DNA from: Poseidonibacter lekithochrous
GTDB lineage: Bacteria > Campylobacterota > Campylobacteria > Campylobacterales > Arcobacteraceae
Direction: 5' to 3'
Assembly: GCF_013283835.1 (NCBI RefSeq)
Contig: NZ_CP054052.1
Location: 3,504,673-3,568,672 of the forward strand
Length of the DNA: 64,000 nucleotides
In this document: in pieces, positions 39,303 through 47,974 of the stretch
Layout: each line of letters opens with the position of its first letter
How positions within the stretch are numbered: position 1 is the first letter of the stretch
The notes under the pieces: model-generated
What the model saw: only the letters and a program-made list of their open reading frames with translations
What the model was told of the DNA's origin: nothing
Databases searched by the model: none
Program-made: the position numbers and the translations under genes

Positions 39303-40571
39303 ATGCAAAACGAAACAATTGCAGTTCATGGAGGATATAACAAAAAAGAAGGTTATGGTTCTATGGCCGTACCAATTGCTCAGACAACTGCATACGCTTT
39401 TAGAGATTCTGAACATGCTGCGAATTTATTTGCACTTAAAGAATTAGGGCCAATCTACACAAGATTAACAAACCCTACGACTGACGTCTTAGAACAAAGA
39501 TTCGCTCAACTTGAAGGTGGAGCAGCAGCAATATGTGTGGCATCTGGTCAATCTGCGATTTTTTACGCTATTGCAAATGTTGCTGAAGCTGGTGATAACA
39601 TTCTTATTTCTGATAAATTATACGGTGGAGCAGTTACATTATTGACTCACACTATTAAAAGATTTGGAATCACTGCAAAAGTTTTCAGAAGTGAAGACGC
39701 TTCTGATTTAGAAGAACAAATTGATGATAAAACAAAAGCAATTTTCTTCGAATCTTTATCAAACCCACAAATTGCAATTGCAGATGTGGAAAAGATCGCT
39801 GAAATTGGTCAAAGAAATGGTGTAATTACTATTTGTGATAATACAGTTGCATCTGCAGCATTATTTAACCCAATCAAATGGGGAATTGATGTAGTAGTTC
39901 ACTCAACTTCTAAATACACAAATGGTCAAGGTACTGCAATTGGTGGAATCATTGTTGAGAGAGATGGATTAGCTGAATTCTTCAAAGAAAACTCTGCTAG
40001 ATATGCTCACTTCACTGAACCTGATGAGTCATACCACGGTTTAGTTTATACTGATGTTCCATTACCAAACTTTTGTCTAAGAATCAGATTAGCATTACTA
40101 AGAGATATCGGTGCTGCACAGTCACCACATAACTCATGGTTATTATTACAAACAATTGAAACATTAGCCCTAAGAGTTGATAAACACTCTGATAATACTT
40201 TAGAAATTGCTAAGTTCTTAGAATCACATGATAAAGTAAAAAGTGTTAATTACCCTGGTTTAGAATCAAACCCAGGTTACGCAAAAGCACAGAAATACTT
40301 CAAAGATGGAAAAGCATCTGGTCTTATTTCTTTTGAAGTTGAATCTTATGAAGATGCTAAAAAAGTAATTGACAGTGCTAAGTTATTTAGTGTTGTTGTA
40401 AATATCGGGGATAGCAAATCTTTAATTGTACACCCTGCTTCAACTACACATTCACAAATGAATGCACAAGAATTAGCAGAAGCTGGTATTAATCCAACTA
40501 CAGTTAGATTAAGTATTGGATTAGAAAATCCTATTGATTTAATTGCGGATTTAAACGAAGCTTTAAACTAA
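39303..40571 (+). CDS. metY: O-acetylhomoserine sulfhydrylase
   Basis: 422 residues, Cys/Met-metabolism PLP enzyme. The PLP-binding Lys is in VVHSTSKYTNGQGTAIGG (near 200); PIYTRLTNPTTDVLEQR and LEGGAAAICVASGQSA are typical for MetY/Met17. It makes homocysteine from O-acetylhomoserine and sulfide. Length matches MetY, longer than cystathionine gamma-synthase. AAAGGAAAC precedes the ATG. First gene of the sulfur assimilation operon. Confidence 0.92.
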   Translation: MQNETIAVHGGYNKKEGYGSMAVPIAQTTAYAFRDSEHAANLFALKELGPIYTRLTNPTTDVLEQRFAQLEGGAAAICVASGQSAIFYAIANVAEAGDNILISDKLYGGAVTLLTHTIKRFGITAKVFRSEDASDLEEQIDDKTKAIFFESLSNPQIAIADVEKIAEIGQRNGVITICDNTVASAALFNPIKWGIDVVVHSTSKYTNGQGTAIGGIIVERDGLAEFFKENSARYAHFTEPDESYHGLVYTDVPLPNFCLRIRLALLRDIGAAQSPHNSWLLLQTIETLALRVDKHSDNTLEIAKFLESHDKVKSVNYPGLESNPGYAKAQKYFKDGKASGLISFEVESYEDAKKVIDSAKLFSVVVNIGDSKSLIVHPASTTHSQMNAQELAEAGINPTTVRLSIGLENPIDLIADLNEALN

Positions 40572-40583
40572 AAGGTTTAAAAT

Positions 40584-40997
40584 ATGCCGTTAATATCAAC
40601 AAAAGGTGTATATGGTCTTACAGCCATGTACGAGTTAAGAAAACACGATAGAGAAACTCCCATGCAAATCAAGGAGATCTCTTCAAATGCAAATATTCCT
40701 CAAAACTACTTAGAACAACTTCTAAGTAAACTTAGACGAGCTGAACTTGTAAAGAGTATCAGAGGTGCTAAGGGAGGTTATATCCTTGCAAATGATCCAG
40801 AAGATATCAAAGTTCTTGATATCTTGGTAGCTTTAGAAGATGATTTAAAAATCGTTGATGCTAAAGCTGACAATCCGATTTTGAATATCTTTTTTGATGA
40901 TTCAAAACAGAGTATGAAAAAAATCTTTGATGTGACTCTAGCTGGTCTAGATGAATATCAAGATAAATACAATGAATTTTTACATTACAGTATATAA
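40584..40997 (+). CDS. Rrf2 family regulator, CymR-like
   Basis: 137 residues. Winged helix: STKGVYGLTAMYELRKHD at the start, then IPQNYLEQLLSKLRRAELVKSIRGAKGGY (about 33-61, key block). It has no Cys at all, so it cannot bind the iron-sulfur cluster of IscR/NsrR. In Bacillus and Staphylococcus the cluster-free CymR represses cysteine genes in complex with CysK; here the gene sits directly before cysK. Its C-terminus is HYSI, a Tyr-x-Ile tail like those that insert into the CysK active site. A regulator of this operon is likely. Confidence 0.85.
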   Translation: MPLISTKGVYGLTAMYELRKHDRETPMQIKEISSNANIPQNYLEQLLSKLRRAELVKSIRGAKGGYILANDPEDIKVLDILVALEDDLKIVDAKADNPILNIFFDDSKQSMKKIFDVTLAGLDEYQDKYNEFLHYSI

Positions 40998-41012
40998 ATA
41001 AAGGAACCTAAG

Positions 41013-41945
41013 ATGAAATACGCAGAAAATTTAACACAACTTATTGGAAACACTCCATTAGTAAAATTACAAGAGACAAGTGAAAACACTGGTGCATTAG
41101 TATTAGGAAAATGTGAATTTATGAACCCAACTCATTCAGTTAAAGATAGAATTGGTACAAACATGATTAACACTGCTTTAGAGCAAGGTTTAATTACTAA
41201 AGATACTACTGTTATTGAGCCAACTTCTGGTAACACAGGTATTGCATTAGCTTCTGTTTGTGCTGCTTTAGGAATCAAATTAGTATTAACTATGCCTTCA
41301 TCTATGAGTATTGAAAGAAGAAGACTTCTTAAAGCTTTAGGTGCTGATTTAGTATTAACTGAACCTGCAAAAGGAATGAAAGGTGCCGTTGATAGAGCAA
41401 ATGAATTAGCTGAAGAAACTCCTAATTCTTTTGTACCACAACAATTCAATAATGGTGCAAATCCAGAAATTCACAGAAAAACTACTGCTCAAGAAATTCT
41501 TGCAGATACTGATGGAAAAATTGATATCTTTATTGCTGCTATTGGTACAGGTGGTACTATTACTGGTGTTGGTGAAGTTTTAAAAGCTCAAAACCCAGAT
41601 ATCCAAGTAATTGCTGTTGAACCAGAAGATTCTCCAGTATTAAGTGGTGGTAAACCAGGTCCTCATAAAATTCAAGGAATTGGTGCAGGTTTCGTTCCAG
41701 GTGTATTAAATACAGAAATTTATGATGAAGTTGTTCAAGTTTCTAATGATGATTCTTTTGCACATGCTAGACATTTAGCAAAATCTGAAGGTTTACTAGT
41801 AGGTATTTCAGCAGGTGCTAATGCATTAGTTGCACAAAGAGTTGCAGAAAGACCTGAAAACAAAGGTAAAACAATTGTTACTATCCTTTGTGACACTGGA
41901 GAAAGATACTTAAGTACAGTATTATATCCAAACGATGAAGAGTAA
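41013..41945 (+). CDS. cysK: Cysteine synthase (O-acetylserine sulfhydrylase)
   Basis: 310 residues. PLP Lys in [12 protein letters not shown] (Lys 44), substrate loop [11 protein letters not shown], and phosphate loop [11 protein letters not shown]. Makes cysteine from O-acetylserine and sulfide. No cysE is in the window. Ribosome site AAAGGAA. Follows the Rrf2 gene by 15 bases. Confidence 0.95.
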   Translation: MKYAENLTQLIGNTPLVKLQETSENTGALVLGKCEFMNPTHSVKDRIGTNMINTALEQGLITKDTTVIEPTSGNTGIALASVCAALGIKLVLTMPSSMSIERRRLLKALGADLVLTEPAKGMKGAVDRANELAEETPNSFVPQQFNNGANPEIHRKTTAQEILADTDGKIDIFIAAIGTGGTITGVGEVLKAQNPDIQVIAVEPEDSPVLSGGKPGPHKIQGIGAGFVPGVLNTEIYDEVVQVSNDDSFAHARHLAKSEGLLVGISAGANALVAQRVAERPENKGKTIVTILCDTGERYLSTVLYPNDEE

Positions 41946-41958
41946 TAACTCTTCGTCG
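41933..41958 (+). other. Intra-operon hairpin after cysK
   Basis: CGATGAAGAGT-aata-ACTCTTCGTCG, an 11-bp stem including one G-T pair, spanning the cysK stop. No T run follows, so it more likely stabilises or marks a processing point in the operon mRNA than ends it. Confidence 0.5.
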
Positions 41959-41982
41959 CAACAATCTTAGGAAAGATCCAAT

Positions 41983-42213
41983 ATGCACGAAAAACCTTAC
42001 AGATCTATAGTTAAGACTATATCTTGGCGTACTGTTGGAACAATTGATACAGTTATCATTTCATATTTTATTACTGGAAACTTAGCAATGGCTGCATCAA
42101 TTGGTTCAATAGAATTAGTTACTAAAATGATTTTATATTACTTCCACGAAAGAGCATGGAATAAGATTTCATTAGGAAGAGTAAAACCAGCAGAAAACGA
42201 TTATCAAATTTAG
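41983..42213 (+). CDS. DUF2061 family small membrane protein
   Basis: 76 residues. SIVKTISWRTVGTIDTVIISYFITG and IGSIELVTKMILYYFHERAW (key: SWRxxGTxDT, KxxLYYxHERxW) are the DUF2061 signature, with two transmembrane helices. Function unknown. Its place between cysK and cysH ties it to sulfate assimilation. The C-terminus is DYQI, very like the Ile-ending tails of serine acetyltransferases that dock into CysK. Confidence 0.88.
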   Translation: MHEKPYRSIVKTISWRTVGTIDTVIISYFITGNLAMAASIGSIELVTKMILYYFHERAWNKISLGRVKPAENDYQI

Positions 42214-42223
42214 GCAAGATATT

Positions 42224-42928
42224 ATGAGTAAAGAAACAATAGCAAAAGAATTAAACCAACAATTAAAAGGGAAAACAGCACAAGAAGTTGTAGCTTATTT
42301 CTTAGATAATTACAAAGAAGTTGCTCTAAGTTCAAGCTTAGCAGCAGAAGATCAAGCTTTAAGTGATGTGATTTTAAAGCATGACAAAAGTGCAAGAATA
42401 TTTACACTTGATACAGGTAGATTACACCCAGAAACTTATGATGTTATGGATGCAACAAACCTTAAGTATAACATCAAAATTGATGTGTATTTTCCTAATG
42501 AACAAAATGTTCAAGAGTTATATAAAACTCAAGGCGTAAATGGTCATTATGAAAGTATCGAAAAAAGAAAACATTGTTGTTTTGTTAGAAAAATTGAACC
42601 TTTAAAAAGAGCATTAAAAGGTTTAGATATTTGGTTTACAGGGCTTAGAGCATCTCAAAGTGTTACAAGAACTGAAATGCCACTAGTTGAATATGATGCT
42701 AATTTTGATGTAATCAAAGTTAATCCATTAATTGACTGGAATGAAGAAGATGTATGGACTTATATAAAAGAAAATAGAGTTCCTTACAACAAATTACATG
42801 ATCAAGGTTTCCCAAGCATCGGATGTGCACCCTGTACCAGAGCCGTTAAGGACGGTGAAGATATTAGAGCTGGAAGATGGTGGTGGGAAAACCCAGAACA
42901 TAAAGAATGTGGTTTACACAAAAAATAA
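42224..42928 (+). CDS. cysH: Assimilatory adenylyl-sulfate (APS/PAPS) reductase
   Basis: 234 residues. PP-loop-like SSSLAAEDQAL, FTLDTGRLHPETY, the paired Cys HCCFVRKIEPL (about 117-118) and GCAPCTRAV (about 200-206) that ligate a 4Fe-4S cluster, and the catalytic ECGLH at the C-terminus. The Cys-Cys...Cys-x-x-Cys set marks the APS-type reductase rather than the cluster-free PAPS type, consistent with no APS kinase gene nearby. Reduces activated sulfate to sulfite using thioredoxin. Confidence 0.93.
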   Translation: MSKETIAKELNQQLKGKTAQEVVAYFLDNYKEVALSSSLAAEDQALSDVILKHDKSARIFTLDTGRLHPETYDVMDATNLKYNIKIDVYFPNEQNVQELYKTQGVNGHYESIEKRKHCCFVRKIEPLKRALKGLDIWFTGLRASQSVTRTEMPLVEYDANFDVIKVNPLIDWNEEDVWTYIKENRVPYNKLHDQGFPSIGCAPCTRAVKDGEDIRAGRWWWENPEHKECGLHKK

Positions 42929-42950
42929 TTGAATTAAAGAAAGGAATCAA

Positions 42951-43865
42951 ATGGAAATAAGTAATGAGAGATTAACGCATTTAAAGCAGCTAGAAGCTGA
43001 GTCTATGCACATTATGAAAGAAGTAATCGCTGAGTTTCAAAACCCAGGTATGCTTTATTCAGTAGGGAAAGATTCTTCTGTTATGTTACACATTTTACAG
43101 AAAGCATTTTACCCAGCACCACCTCCTTTACCATTAGTACACGTAGATACTAAATGGAAATTTAAAGAGATGATTGAATTTAGAGATAGAAGAGCTAAAG
43201 AAGTTGGAATGGAACTTATTACTTATTCTAATCCTAAAGGTATTGAGATGAATATCTCTCCTTTCGAGCACGGTTCTGCTTTACATACAGATGTAATGAA
43301 AACAGAAGGTTTAAAACAAATGCTAGATATGCAACAGTTTGATGCAGTATTTGGTGGGGCTAGAAGAGATGAAGAAAAATCTAGAGCAAAAGAGAGAATT
43401 TATTCTTTCAGAGATAAAAACCATAGATGGGATCCAAAATCTCAACGACCAGAACTTTGGAATGTATATAATGGAAGACATACAAAAGGTGAATCAATTA
43501 GAGTATTCCCTATTTCAAACTGGACAGAATTAGATATCTGGCAATACATCTATTTAGAAGGTATTCCAATTCCTGATTTATACTTCTCAAAAGAGAGAGA
43601 AGTAGTTGAATATATGGGTACAAAAATCATGGTAGATGATGAAAGAGTTCCAGAAGAATTAAGAAAAACTGCTAAAAAAGAAAAGGTAAGATTTAGAACA
43701 TTAGGTTGTTACCCATTAACAGGTGCAGTAGAATCAGAAGCAACAACATTACCAGAGATTATCCAAGAGATGCTTGTTTGTACAACAAGTGAGAGACAAG
43801 GAAGATTAATCGACAGTGATGGTGATGCATCAATGGAAAAAAAGAAACAAGAAGGGTATTTTTAA
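42951..43865 (+). CDS. cysD: Sulfate adenylyltransferase subunit 2
   Basis: 304 residues, normal for CysD. PP-loop [10 protein letters not shown] near 38-47, [15 protein letters not shown], and C-terminal [19 protein letters not shown]. With CysN it makes APS from ATP and sulfate, driven by GTP. AAAGGAA before the ATG. Confidence 0.96.
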   Translation: MEISNERLTHLKQLEAESMHIMKEVIAEFQNPGMLYSVGKDSSVMLHILQKAFYPAPPPLPLVHVDTKWKFKEMIEFRDRRAKEVGMELITYSNPKGIEMNISPFEHGSALHTDVMKTEGLKQMLDMQQFDAVFGGARRDEEKSRAKERIYSFRDKNHRWDPKSQRPELWNVYNGRHTKGESIRVFPISNWTELDIWQYIYLEGIPIPDLYFSKEREVVEYMGTKIMVDDERVPEELRKTAKKEKVRFRTLGCYPLTGAVESEATTLPEIIQEMLVCTTSERQGRLIDSDGDASMEKKKQEGYF

Positions 43866-43866
43866 T

Positions 43867-45321
43867 ATGGCACATCAATCAGATTTAATTTCAGAAAATA
43901 TAGAAGCATATTTAAAAGAACATGAGAATAAAGAAATATTAAGATTTATTACTTGTGGTTCAGTAGATGATGGGAAATCAACTTTAATTGGTAGATTACT
44001 TTATGATTCAAAAATGATTTTTGAAGATCAATTAGCAGCTATTGAAAAAGATTCTAAAAAATCAGGTACTACAGGTGATAAGATTGACTTAGCACTTTTA
44101 GTTGATGGTTTAGCATCTGAGAGAGAACAAGGTATTACTATTGATGTTGCTTATAGATTCTTCTCAACTGATAAAAGAAAATTCATTATTGCAGATACTC
44201 CAGGTCACGAGCAATACACAAGAAACATGGCAACAGGTGCTTCAACAGCAGACGTAGCTATTATCTTAATTGATGCTAGACAAGGGATTTTAACTCAAAC
44301 TAAAAGACACTCTTATATTGCTTCTTTATTAGGAATCAAAAACCTAATCGTTGCAATTAATAAAATGGATTTAGTTGACTTTAGCCAAGAAGTATTTGAA
44401 GAGATTAAGAATGATTATAAAAACATTATTCCAAATCTTCCTCATAATGAAGATTTAAATATTGAGTTTATTCCTATTTCTGCATTAGATGGAGATAATA
44501 TTTTAACTAATACTCCAAAAGCACCTTGGTATAAAGATAAACCTTTAATGGAATTACTTGACACTATTGATATTCATAAAAAAGAGTCTGATTCATTTAG
44601 ATTACCTGTTCAATATGTAGTAAGACCACACTTAAACTTCAGAGGATTCTCTGGAACAATTGCAAGTGGTTCAATTAGCGTTGGTGATGATATTACAGTA
44701 TTACCTTCAGGTAAAACATCTAAAGTTAAATCTATCGTATCTAATGATATTAAAGATTTAAGACCAATTGGTAAAGATGAAACAGTTGAAACTATTGAAA
44801 AAGCATTTGCTCCAATGGCTACAACTATTACACTTGAAGATGAGATTGATATTTCAAGAGGGGATATGATTGTAAAATCAGAAGATATTCCTAAAGTATC
44901 AAACCACTTATCAGCAATGGTAGTATGGATGGATGAAGCTCCATTAACTTTAAACCAAAACTACATTATTAAAAGAGCAACTTCTGTATTAAATGGAGCA
45001 TTTAACTCTATTGATTTTAAGAAGAATATTAATACATTTGAAGAGATTGACGCAGAGCAATTAGAACTAAATGATATTGCAAAAGTTACAATCTCTCTTG
45101 ATAGAGAAATTGCAGTAGATCCATATCATGAGAATAGATATACTGGTAGTTTCATTATTATTGACAAATATACTAACTCAACTGTTGGTGCGGGTATGAT
45201 TGTATCTTCTGTTGAAGGAACAGCCGAACTTGCAGATGAAAAAACATATTCTCAAGCAGAAGTTGAATTAAATGCATTCATTAGAAAGAATTATCCAGAA
45301 TGGAATTGTAAGGCTATCTAA
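43867..45321 (+). CDS. cysN: Sulfate adenylyltransferase subunit 1 (GTPase)
   Basis: 484 residues from the ATG at 43867, right after the cysD stop; a longer frame from 43816 overlaps cysD and is not used. GTPase motifs: GSVDDGKSTLIGRLL, DTPGHEQYTRNM, NKMDLVD. EF-Tu-like domains II and III follow. It lacks a C-terminal APS kinase (CysC) domain, in line with the APS-type CysH. Ends in -KAI. Confidence 0.95.
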   Translation: MAHQSDLISENIEAYLKEHENKEILRFITCGSVDDGKSTLIGRLLYDSKMIFEDQLAAIEKDSKKSGTTGDKIDLALLVDGLASEREQGITIDVAYRFFSTDKRKFIIADTPGHEQYTRNMATGASTADVAIILIDARQGILTQTKRHSYIASLLGIKNLIVAINKMDLVDFSQEVFEEIKNDYKNIIPNLPHNEDLNIEFIPISALDGDNILTNTPKAPWYKDKPLMELLDTIDIHKKESDSFRLPVQYVVRPHLNFRGFSGTIASGSISVGDDITVLPSGKTSKVKSIVSNDIKDLRPIGKDETVETIEKAFAPMATTITLEDEIDISRGDMIVKSEDIPKVSNHLSAMVVWMDEAPLTLNQNYIIKRATSVLNGAFNSIDFKKNINTFEEIDAEQLELNDIAKVTISLDREIAVDPYHENRYTGSFIIIDKYTNSTVGAGMIVSSVEGTAELADEKTYSQAEVELNAFIRKNYPEWNCKAI

Positions 45322-46412
45322 TGTCTAAAAATTTATCTCTAAATATCGAGCAAATCAAAAAAGATAAGGATGGATTAGATGTCTTAAGTGACATCTTTAT
45401 CTATGCTGTCTTAGGTGAAAGAGTAAGTGAAGCTGATTTAATCAGATTCCAATGGTATGGTATTCATGCCCAAGGAAGAGATCAAAAAGGTGATTACTTC
45501 AAATTAAAAATTCCACTAAGTCTTGGGGAATTAAACCTAGAACAAATCAAAGCATTATCTAAAATTTCAAAAGAGTATGCAAATGATAGTTTAGACTTTA
45601 CAAAAAGTCAAAAAATTGAATTTTCTTGGTTAAGAATTTATGATTTACCTGCTGTATTTAATATTCTACATGCTGTAGAGTTAAGTACTACATTTGAATC
45701 TGGTCACAATGTTAGAAATATCATTTTAAACTGTGTGAACAAAGAACAATTAACTGATATTAGTGAAATTACAAATAAACTAAACGATACATTTAGAGGT
45801 AATAAGAATTTTTCTAACTTACCAAATAAACTACAAATAGCCATCTCAGGATGTGCTAGAAAAGCTGTTGAAAACAATACACATGATGTAAACTTCGATG
45901 CAGTTAAAAATGATAAAGATAAGATTTTATTTTCAGTAAAAATCATAGGTACACACGTGGGATATATTACTATATCTCAAATAATTCCTATGGCAAAAGC
46001 AATTGCAAAAATTTATAGAGATTATGGAAATAGAGAAAATGAAGAGCAAAGTGATTTTGCCTCTTTAATTAAACAATGGGGACATGATAAGTTTTATGAT
46101 TTATTAGAGTCTTCTGTGAGTTTTAGAATTAAATCTTTACTTATTGAGACAAATGAAAATAACAATAAGATAGAGTACTTTGGAATTAAAGAAAGTAAAG
46201 TGGAAGGACAAAGTTATATTGGTTGTAAATTGGAATCATTACAAATCGGTAGTTCTGGATTAGATACATTATCTTCACTATTAGAGAAATATAATGCATC
46301 AAAGATACAAATCACAACATTCGGAAATATGATAATAATTGACGCTCCTACTAATAAAGCGAAACAATTTGCCGAAGATTTACAAAAAGTAAATTTTAAT
46401 CCTTTCGCATGA
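45321..46412 (+). CDS. Half-length sulfite/nitrite reductase homologue lacking the catalytic half
   Basis: 363 residues; full-length assimilatory enzymes are 500-600. DLIRFQWYGIHAQGRDQKGDYF, FTKSQKIEFSWLRIYDLP and HNVRNII match the N-terminal ferredoxin-like and first NIR_SIR domains. After about 260 a second ferredoxin-like repeat begins, then the protein ends. The C-terminal domain with the four Cys that bind 4Fe-4S/siroheme is missing; only NCVNKEQ and SGCARKA remain at the pseudo-site. The frame is intact and starts by overlapping the cysN stop. It may pair with a catalytic subunit elsewhere, or have a structural role. Confidence 0.75.
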   Translation: MSKNLSLNIEQIKKDKDGLDVLSDIFIYAVLGERVSEADLIRFQWYGIHAQGRDQKGDYFKLKIPLSLGELNLEQIKALSKISKEYANDSLDFTKSQKIEFSWLRIYDLPAVFNILHAVELSTTFESGHNVRNIILNCVNKEQLTDISEITNKLNDTFRGNKNFSNLPNKLQIAISGCARKAVENNTHDVNFDAVKNDKDKILFSVKIIGTHVGYITISQIIPMAKAIAKIYRDYGNRENEEQSDFASLIKQWGHDKFYDLLESSVSFRIKSLLIETNENNNKIEYFGIKESKVEGQSYIGCKLESLQIGSSGLDTLSSLLEKYNASKIQITTFGNMIIIDAPTNKAKQFAEDLQKVNFNPFA

Positions 46413-46442
46413 TAATCCCTACAAAGGCAGAGTAATTCTGTC

Positions 46443-46497
46443 TTATTATAAGAGTTTATAAATTTAAACTTATTATTCAAGCAAACTCTTATAATAA
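46443..46497. terminator. Perfect 15-bp inverted repeat after the sulfur operon
   Basis: TTATTATAAGAGTTT (46443-46457) and AAACTCTTATAATAA (46483-46497) pair over 15 bp with a 25-base loop. No T run follows. Probable end-of-operon structure, or an operator for the next gene. Confidence 0.6.
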
Positions 46498-46549
46498 ATA
46501 ACTTAAAATTATAAAATTAATAACCTAAACTAATTTAACGAGTAAAATA

Positions 46550-47851
46550 ATGACAAAAAACATATTTAGACCTTTTTTCAATGAAAGTACAAATACACTA
46601 GATTTTATAAAATATAACACAATTGGAAAAAATAAAAAAGAATATTTTGATTATACTGCTTCGGGTCTTGCTTTTAGGCAAATTGAGAATCGTGTAAGAG
46701 ACGTATTAGAGACTTATGCAAATACACACTCTAAAGAGTCATCAAATGCTGATGCAACAAGTAATTATTATGAACTAGCAAGAAAAAATCTTGCAAAAAG
46801 TTTAGAAGTTGGAGATGAATTTGCCATTCTTCCTAGTGGTTGTGGTACAACTGCTGCTATTAAACATCTTCAAGAATTACTTGGATTATACATTCCCCCT
46901 GCAACTAAAAAAAGATATGAAATAGAAGTAGATAAATCTAAAATGCCTCTTGTTATAGTTGGACCTTATGAACATCACTCAAATGAAGTATCTTTTAGAG
47001 AAGCTTTATGTGAAATCAAAAGAGTAAAACTTGATAAAGAAGGACTAATAGACTTAAAACATCTAAAAAAAGTTCTAAAGAAGAATAAAGATAGAGAGAT
47101 TATTGGTTCATTTTGTGTTGCATCTAATGTAACAGGAATCATTACTCCTTTTAAAAAGATTTCAAAATTACTTAGAAAATACAATGCTCTAGTATGTTTT
47201 GATGCGGCGGCTAGTTCACCTTATATGAATATTCCATCTGAGCTTTATGATGCAATATTTATGTCACCTCATAAATTACTAGGAGGACCTGGATCATGTG
47301 GCCTTCTTGTAGTTAGAAAAGCTTTAATCAATACTGAGCTTTCTCCTACATTTGCAGGTGGTGGAACAGTTGCATATGTAAATAAAGATGAACAAGTTTA
47401 CCAAAAAGAGATAGAAATAAGAGAAGATGCTGGAACTCCTGGAATCTTACAATTAATCAGAGCTTCATTATCATATCAATTAAGAAATGAAATTGGTTTT
47501 GATTTTATTAAATCTCAAAAAGATGAACTTAAAAAAGTTTTTATTGATGAACTTAAAAAAATACCAAACTGTGAAATATATGGGAACCAAGATGAAGACA
47601 ATATAGGAATCATCTCTTTTAATATTAACAATTTAGACGCCTATGAATTATGTGCTAAATTATCACAATCAAATGGTATTCAAACAAGAGCAGGATGTTC
47701 ATGTGCTGGGCCTTATGGCCATGATTTATTAGGAATTGATGACTTAGATATCAATAATAAACCAGGGTGGTTAAGAATCTCTATCCACTTCTCACAAACA
47801 AAAGCTGAAATTTTAGCTTTAGTTGAAGCTATCAAAAAAAATATCAACTAA
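46550..47851 (+). CDS. Aminotransferase class V, cysteine desulfurase-like
   Basis: 433 residues. PLP Lys in MSPHKLLGGPGSCG (about 238-251), PLP His region PYEHHSNEVSFRE, and the sulfur-acceptor loop TRAGCSCAGPYGHDLLGID (about 381-399) with two Cys. Layout resembles SufS/CsdA or the unusual class V proteins linked to sulfur metabolism. Its neighbours fit a sulfur-mobilising role; the partner acceptor is not in view. Own leader of about 50 bases after the 15-bp palindrome. Confidence 0.82.
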   Translation: MTKNIFRPFFNESTNTLDFIKYNTIGKNKKEYFDYTASGLAFRQIENRVRDVLETYANTHSKESSNADATSNYYELARKNLAKSLEVGDEFAILPSGCGTTAAIKHLQELLGLYIPPATKKRYEIEVDKSKMPLVIVGPYEHHSNEVSFREALCEIKRVKLDKEGLIDLKHLKKVLKKNKDREIIGSFCVASNVTGIITPFKKISKLLRKYNALVCFDAAASSPYMNIPSELYDAIFMSPHKLLGGPGSCGLLVVRKALINTELSPTFAGGGTVAYVNKDEQVYQKEIEIREDAGTPGILQLIRASLSYQLRNEIGFDFIKSQKDELKKVFIDELKKIPNCEIYGNQDEDNIGIISFNINNLDAYELCAKLSQSNGIQTRAGCSCAGPYGHDLLGIDDLDINNKPGWLRISIHFSQTKAEILALVEAIKKNIN

Positions 47852-47855
47852 ATAA

Positions 47856-47906
47856 GAGGGTATATACTATATAAAACTATGGTATAAGCCCTTCTTTTTA
47901 ACAATC
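47856..47906 (+). terminator. Probable terminator of the cysteine desulfurase-like gene
   Basis: AGGG-ta-TATAC on the left pairs with GTATA-ag-CCCT on the right, followed by TTCTTTTT. Confidence 0.5.
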
Positions 47907-47974
47907 TTTCTTTATTAATAATCCTTTTACTATTTGTTAAATATTCATTAATCATTTGGTCTTATAATTCTCAC

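Noticed and set aside
43816..43866. Longer CysN start overlapping cysD by 50 bases
   Set aside because: The added residues are unlike CysN N-termini, and the ATG at 43867 directly after the cysD stop fits the family.
43867..45321. C-terminal Ile of CysN (KAI) as a third CysK-docking tail
   Set aside because: It lacks the Tyr-x-Ile or Gly-Ile form and a single terminal Ile is likely by chance in AT-rich DNA.
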